Source of the DNA: Camarhynchus parvulus
Taxonomy: Eukaryota > Chordata > Aves > Passeriformes > Thraupidae
DNA length: 64,000 nt
Direction: 5' to 3'
NCBI RefSeq assembly: GCF_901933205.1
Contig: NC_044596.1
Location: 2,606,001 to 2,670,000, forward strand
Part shown: positions 60,251-64,000 of the stretch, in pieces
Numbering within the stretch: position 1 is the first letter of the stretch
How the letters are laid out: the number at the start of each line of letters is the position of its first letter
Translations under genes and position numbers: made by a program
The notes under the pieces: model-generated
The model's input: only the letters and a program-made list of their open reading frames with translations
Told to the model about the DNA's origin: nothing
Database searches by the model: none

Positions 60251-63200
60251 TCTGTGGGTGTTTTCCACATTGAGAACCAGATCAACACACTAATTTTTTT
60301 AAACCAAACTTCTGTAGATGGGTTATAAGCAGTGGGGTCTTCACTGCTTTCCTAGCCTTCAGTATTTATTATGGATACTTTACAGAAAGGCTGTCAAGTG
60401 TTGTTGGTTTCCATCCCCACAAAATCAATCATTTTAGGACATCACCCTGCAAATGGGGATAGAACAGGAGCAAGATTATTACAGTGGGAGCAAAGAGCAG
60501 CTCAGCTCTCCAGACATTTGCTTTGTTTGAGACTAGATTTTCTTCGAAACTCCCAAAGTATCCCACATTTCTGTGGTTGATCCATGTACAAAGACAAAAC
60601 ATTATTGCAATCAACCAGCAATTTTTACATTATTTCCTCCTAATTGCTTATAGTACCTACAAGCAAAATTTAGACCTGGAAATTCACACCTATTCCCCCC
60701 CATTAGGCAGATGGGAGAAATCACAGGTTGTTCTACCAACCTAATATTGATAAATCCTGGTAATTCTCATGTTCAATTCAGTCTACTGCTGCTCCTGGAT
60801 AAGCATCCTACTACTTTGACCTTTATCTACTCAAGAAGAAGCAGCTCAAGTGCCCTCTAGTGTGGTTTCAGAACATCCAGTCCATGCTTTTGGTATTAAA
60901 TGAGAGGGTTTGTCTTTGATTTGAAGCATTTCTATAGATCCACAGAATTTCATTACTTAAGCCACTGTGAAAAACAGGTTGACTGCAAAATTGATGGCGA
61001 TTGTGATATTTTTAAATAAAATTCCTGAATTATAGCTATGGCTACTTTCACTTTATCCCCAAAATAGCAAAATTACTCAACACGTCTGATATTTTCTTGA
61101 CCATTATATCTGCTTGTGGAGTGTTGCTGTTATTGGATGGTTTTTCTTGATATAAAAGGGTTTAGAACATCATCGTTCTACAAAAAAAAATATGGTACTT
61201 CTATTTACTTTTCCAGTTTCTTATACGCCCAAACTTTTAACACATATTTATCAAAGTTGATTTTATTTTTCTACCTCCTGCATTTTTAGTGGCTCCAACA
61301 AACATTTCCTGAACTGCTCAAGCGATCCTTACTGTTCCATTTGAATTACTTTCCTAGCTGATTCAACCCGAAGAAATTTGGCCCTTTTAAAGCTATTCAC
61401 AGTCTGAATAATGAACGTGCTGAGATCATCTCAGAGCACATGTTTCTGGAAGCTTTCCTGGCTGGGCTGCACAGGCTTTGAAATAAGCTTCCTGTTTTAG
61501 CTAATTCTGATTTAGCTCCAGTCGTGTGCGCACCATGTGAGCGAACAGACTCAGGCACCAAATGGGTTTGTTTTTTCCAGACTGAAGGTAGAAATGGGAA
61601 GAGCACAGGCTGGGGACTGATATTGTTTCAGACATCTTCCATAGTAGTGAAATTCTTGAAAGAAATGCCAGAGAAATAAATGTATGATCTGGTAGCACCA
61701 ATGGCCTGTCCACTTTATAAGCAGCTAAAGGAGACAGCTTGGGAATGTAAGGGTAGTAATAGGAGGAGCACATTCCCAGTTTGGCCTGCTGGAATTCAGT
61801 GATGTTTGTTTTAAGAAGATCAGAAGAAGAAAATTTAGAGTGAGAATAATGAAAATAAGGTCAGGCTGAGCTGTGGGATGATTTCAAGGGAAGAGTCCTG
61901 TCCCTTGGCTGGTGGTTACACAGATTGGAGCCCTGGAAATGGGTTTCTCCAGTTCTACTCTGCACTTCACCGCCTGGCACAAAAACTCCAATACCTTTCC
62001 CCTAATTTTCCCTAAACACTTAATCCTACTCCACTCTTAACAGCCTTTTCTATTACTTCGTAGACCTGGGAAAATGTAGAAGTCTATTTAAAACACTGGC
62101 AAGTTTCCAAGCAGCAGCAGCAGCAGCTGTGCTCAGATCGGCTCTCCCTGATGGAAATTTTCTCTTCTTGTACCCAAACAGCATCACACCACAATCACAT
62201 CAATAAATTTCTTTCAAGTGTTCCAGCCAGAAGCAGAAAAGCAGCACCCATGTGAATGGGAGAGAAAATGATATTCTATCACGATTGAAATAGGGATCCA
62301 TGTGAAATAGGAGTTGTGTCCTGGTACTGCCATGGTTTTCCTTTCCACACCTGCAAATTTTTTTCCACACTGCAAATATTTTAACAGTCCTGATGTGTGT
62401 TTCTTACAGGGGTTAATAGGAACTGAGGAAGGGGAGGAGGTTTATAAAACTCAGTGAAGTTTTCTGTATTTAACATGCAATAAATAATGATTTTAGACAT
62501 GGGTTGAATTGACTTAGCATAAAAATAGACATTTTGGTCTTAGGGGCAAGTTCTTGAGATTAACATCAGTCACTATTAGCATCTGATTTCAGTCTTAAAG
62601 TCAAAAGTCCTTGACTTTTCTACCCAGATCCATGAACAGTTAAACACCTGTATGAGTTGCCAAATATGTCTGAATTAGTTTGAGTACATTTGCTCTGGAA
62701 GGACATTTTGTACCTCCCTAATATGCAGTTACAGATGCAAAGGCTTTGTATAAATAGCACAAGAATAGCTTTGGATACATCATTTTTTAAAGTTCCTCCT
62801 CTCCTCAGTTCCCCTGCTTTCTAGCAAATTTCCATGGAAAATGGAAAACTCAGCAGCATTTCTGTTTATTTGAGAAGAAACCATTCACACAACAAAGCTC
62901 ATTTTGGATCTTTCCCTTCTGGTTTGTCCTTGCAAAGGAGTAACTTGGGGTAGAATTCAGAAAAGCTCTTTGGACTCCTCAGTCATTGACTGGGATTCTG
63001 TCCTCAGCAGCTCATCCTGCAGGGATAATTCTACATTTAATCAGTGCTGAGGCCCAAAGTTCCCCCAACACTGATGTGCATGTGAAGGAGCTGAATTAAA
63101 ACCATTGAATTCAAGGTGCAGCCCAACAAAGAAATTGACTCCTGGAGTGAGGAGGAGGAGCAGGAGAAAGGCGCTGCTGCTGCCAGTTTAAGAGTGGAGC

Positions 63201-64000
63201 CCTTGCCATCCTGTAGCCTGCAGGACAGATTAAATAGCAGAGAAATCTTCCCAAAAAATTAACAAAATCATTTTTTGTAAACACGTTGGACTGATGATTT
63301 CTTTGAACAGAAACCAAAACTTCCCTCAGATAATTGAATGCTGTATCCAAATATTCTTCTGATACAACACAGGCAGAGTTTTTCTGTGCCAAGAGAAAAT
63401 CACATTTTATAGTAAGGGTAGAGCAGGCAGCATGGTGGTGCCCCAGATATAACAATAACCAAATGTTAATAATGACCAAGCTTTTAGACTCCATAGTGTC
63501 ATTTGTCTGTTTGTTTTAAAAGCTGCCTTTCTTGATGGAAATTCATAAATACTCAGAGAAACAGGAAAATAAATGGGCTTTCTAGGCTTCTTCCTTTCCC
63601 TTGTTTTCTTCTGTTTAACCAACAAACAAATTTATCTCCTTAAAGGCCATAAATGCACTCAGATTTCCCTTTGCCTTGGATTTCAGGGAGTGAAACTGAG
63701 CACCTGCTACAGCTCATACATCATCTGCTGTCCTTATACTGAAACTTGAAAAAATGCCTAAACCTCCACCAAGTCCCAGCTCTGAGCAGTTTTGTGGAAG
63801 CAGACACTTCTCTTTAAGGATTGCTGCTGTCTGCTGGGTACCCCCTCCACCACCACAAACCCTGCAAGTGCCACTCAGCCCCTGCTGTCAGTGAAATCTT
63901 CATCTCCTGCCAGCTGGAGGCAGCTCTGAACTGCAGCCAGGCTCTGCTGGAGGGAGCACACCCAGCAATGCCTCCCTCCCTCCCCGGAGCTGACCCTGCT

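Larger units (their letters stand above)
41746..64000. other. Downstream intergenic region (no recognised gene)
   Basis: Outside the listed repeats I see no gene in 41746-43569, 43827-44460, 44491-46328, 46996-48990, 49463-51696, 52191-53379, 53531-54940, 55300-55790, 56018-56490, 57020-59876 and 60251-64000. Open frames are short and lack motifs. In other vertebrates TSPAN2 lies beyond the 3' end of NGF; no tetraspanin exon was recognised, so it would lie past 64 kb. Minor tracts: (CAT)n at 59690-59706 and (AGC)n at 62112-62128. A TTTG run lies at 51117-51140. Confidence 0.6.

Overview
The window looks like bird nuclear DNA, probably from a songbird (passerine). About two dozen 5'-truncated CR1 LINE tails lie on both strands. 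There are two solo LTRs of a related endogenous retrovirus family, each with a perfect 6-bp target duplication, plus several short-unit minisatellites. The one certain protein-coding gene is nerve growth factor (NGF), whose protein closely matches the bird form.

Layout. 1-13.6 kb is upstream non-coding DNA with two minisatellites (43-bp and ~31-bp units), a long AAT-rich tandem block and CR1 tails. It also holds one short exon-like open stretch (7.74-7.96 kb) that I do not recognise. About 13.64-14.46 kb is the only CpG-island-like region. It contains a strong splice-donor match at 14157/14158 and, just downstream, a G-rich 10-bp repeat that fits the G-quadruplex rule. I infer this to be the NGF promoter and first non-coding exon. 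From there to 40.88 kb would be NGF intron, filled with CR1 tails, a 23-bp x ~28 minisatellite, a 96-bp tandem duplication and a solo LTR. The single coding exon is at 40.88-41.74 kb, followed by a recognisable NGF 3' UTR. 41.75-64 kb is downstream intergenic DNA with CR1 tails, a second solo LTR and several local duplications. I see no second gene, tRNA, rRNA or CRISPR array.

The most unusual feature sits directly at the start of the NGF coding exon. The 3' splice site and start codon are present in five tandem, diverged copies (40586-40918; units of 65 or 69 bp). Each unit carries a branch-point-like TAAC, a pyrimidine tract, TCTAG, a short 5'-UTR piece, an ATG and the first residues of the NGF signal peptide. 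Only the last copy continues into NGF. The second copy is also in frame with NGF, giving an open frame of 305 codons instead of 238. This could create alternative acceptors, upstream ORFs or an N-terminally extended NGF.

All assignments come from reading the sequence and from knowledge of the families. No alignment or database search was run, and repeat boundaries are approximate to about 10 bases unless target duplications are given.
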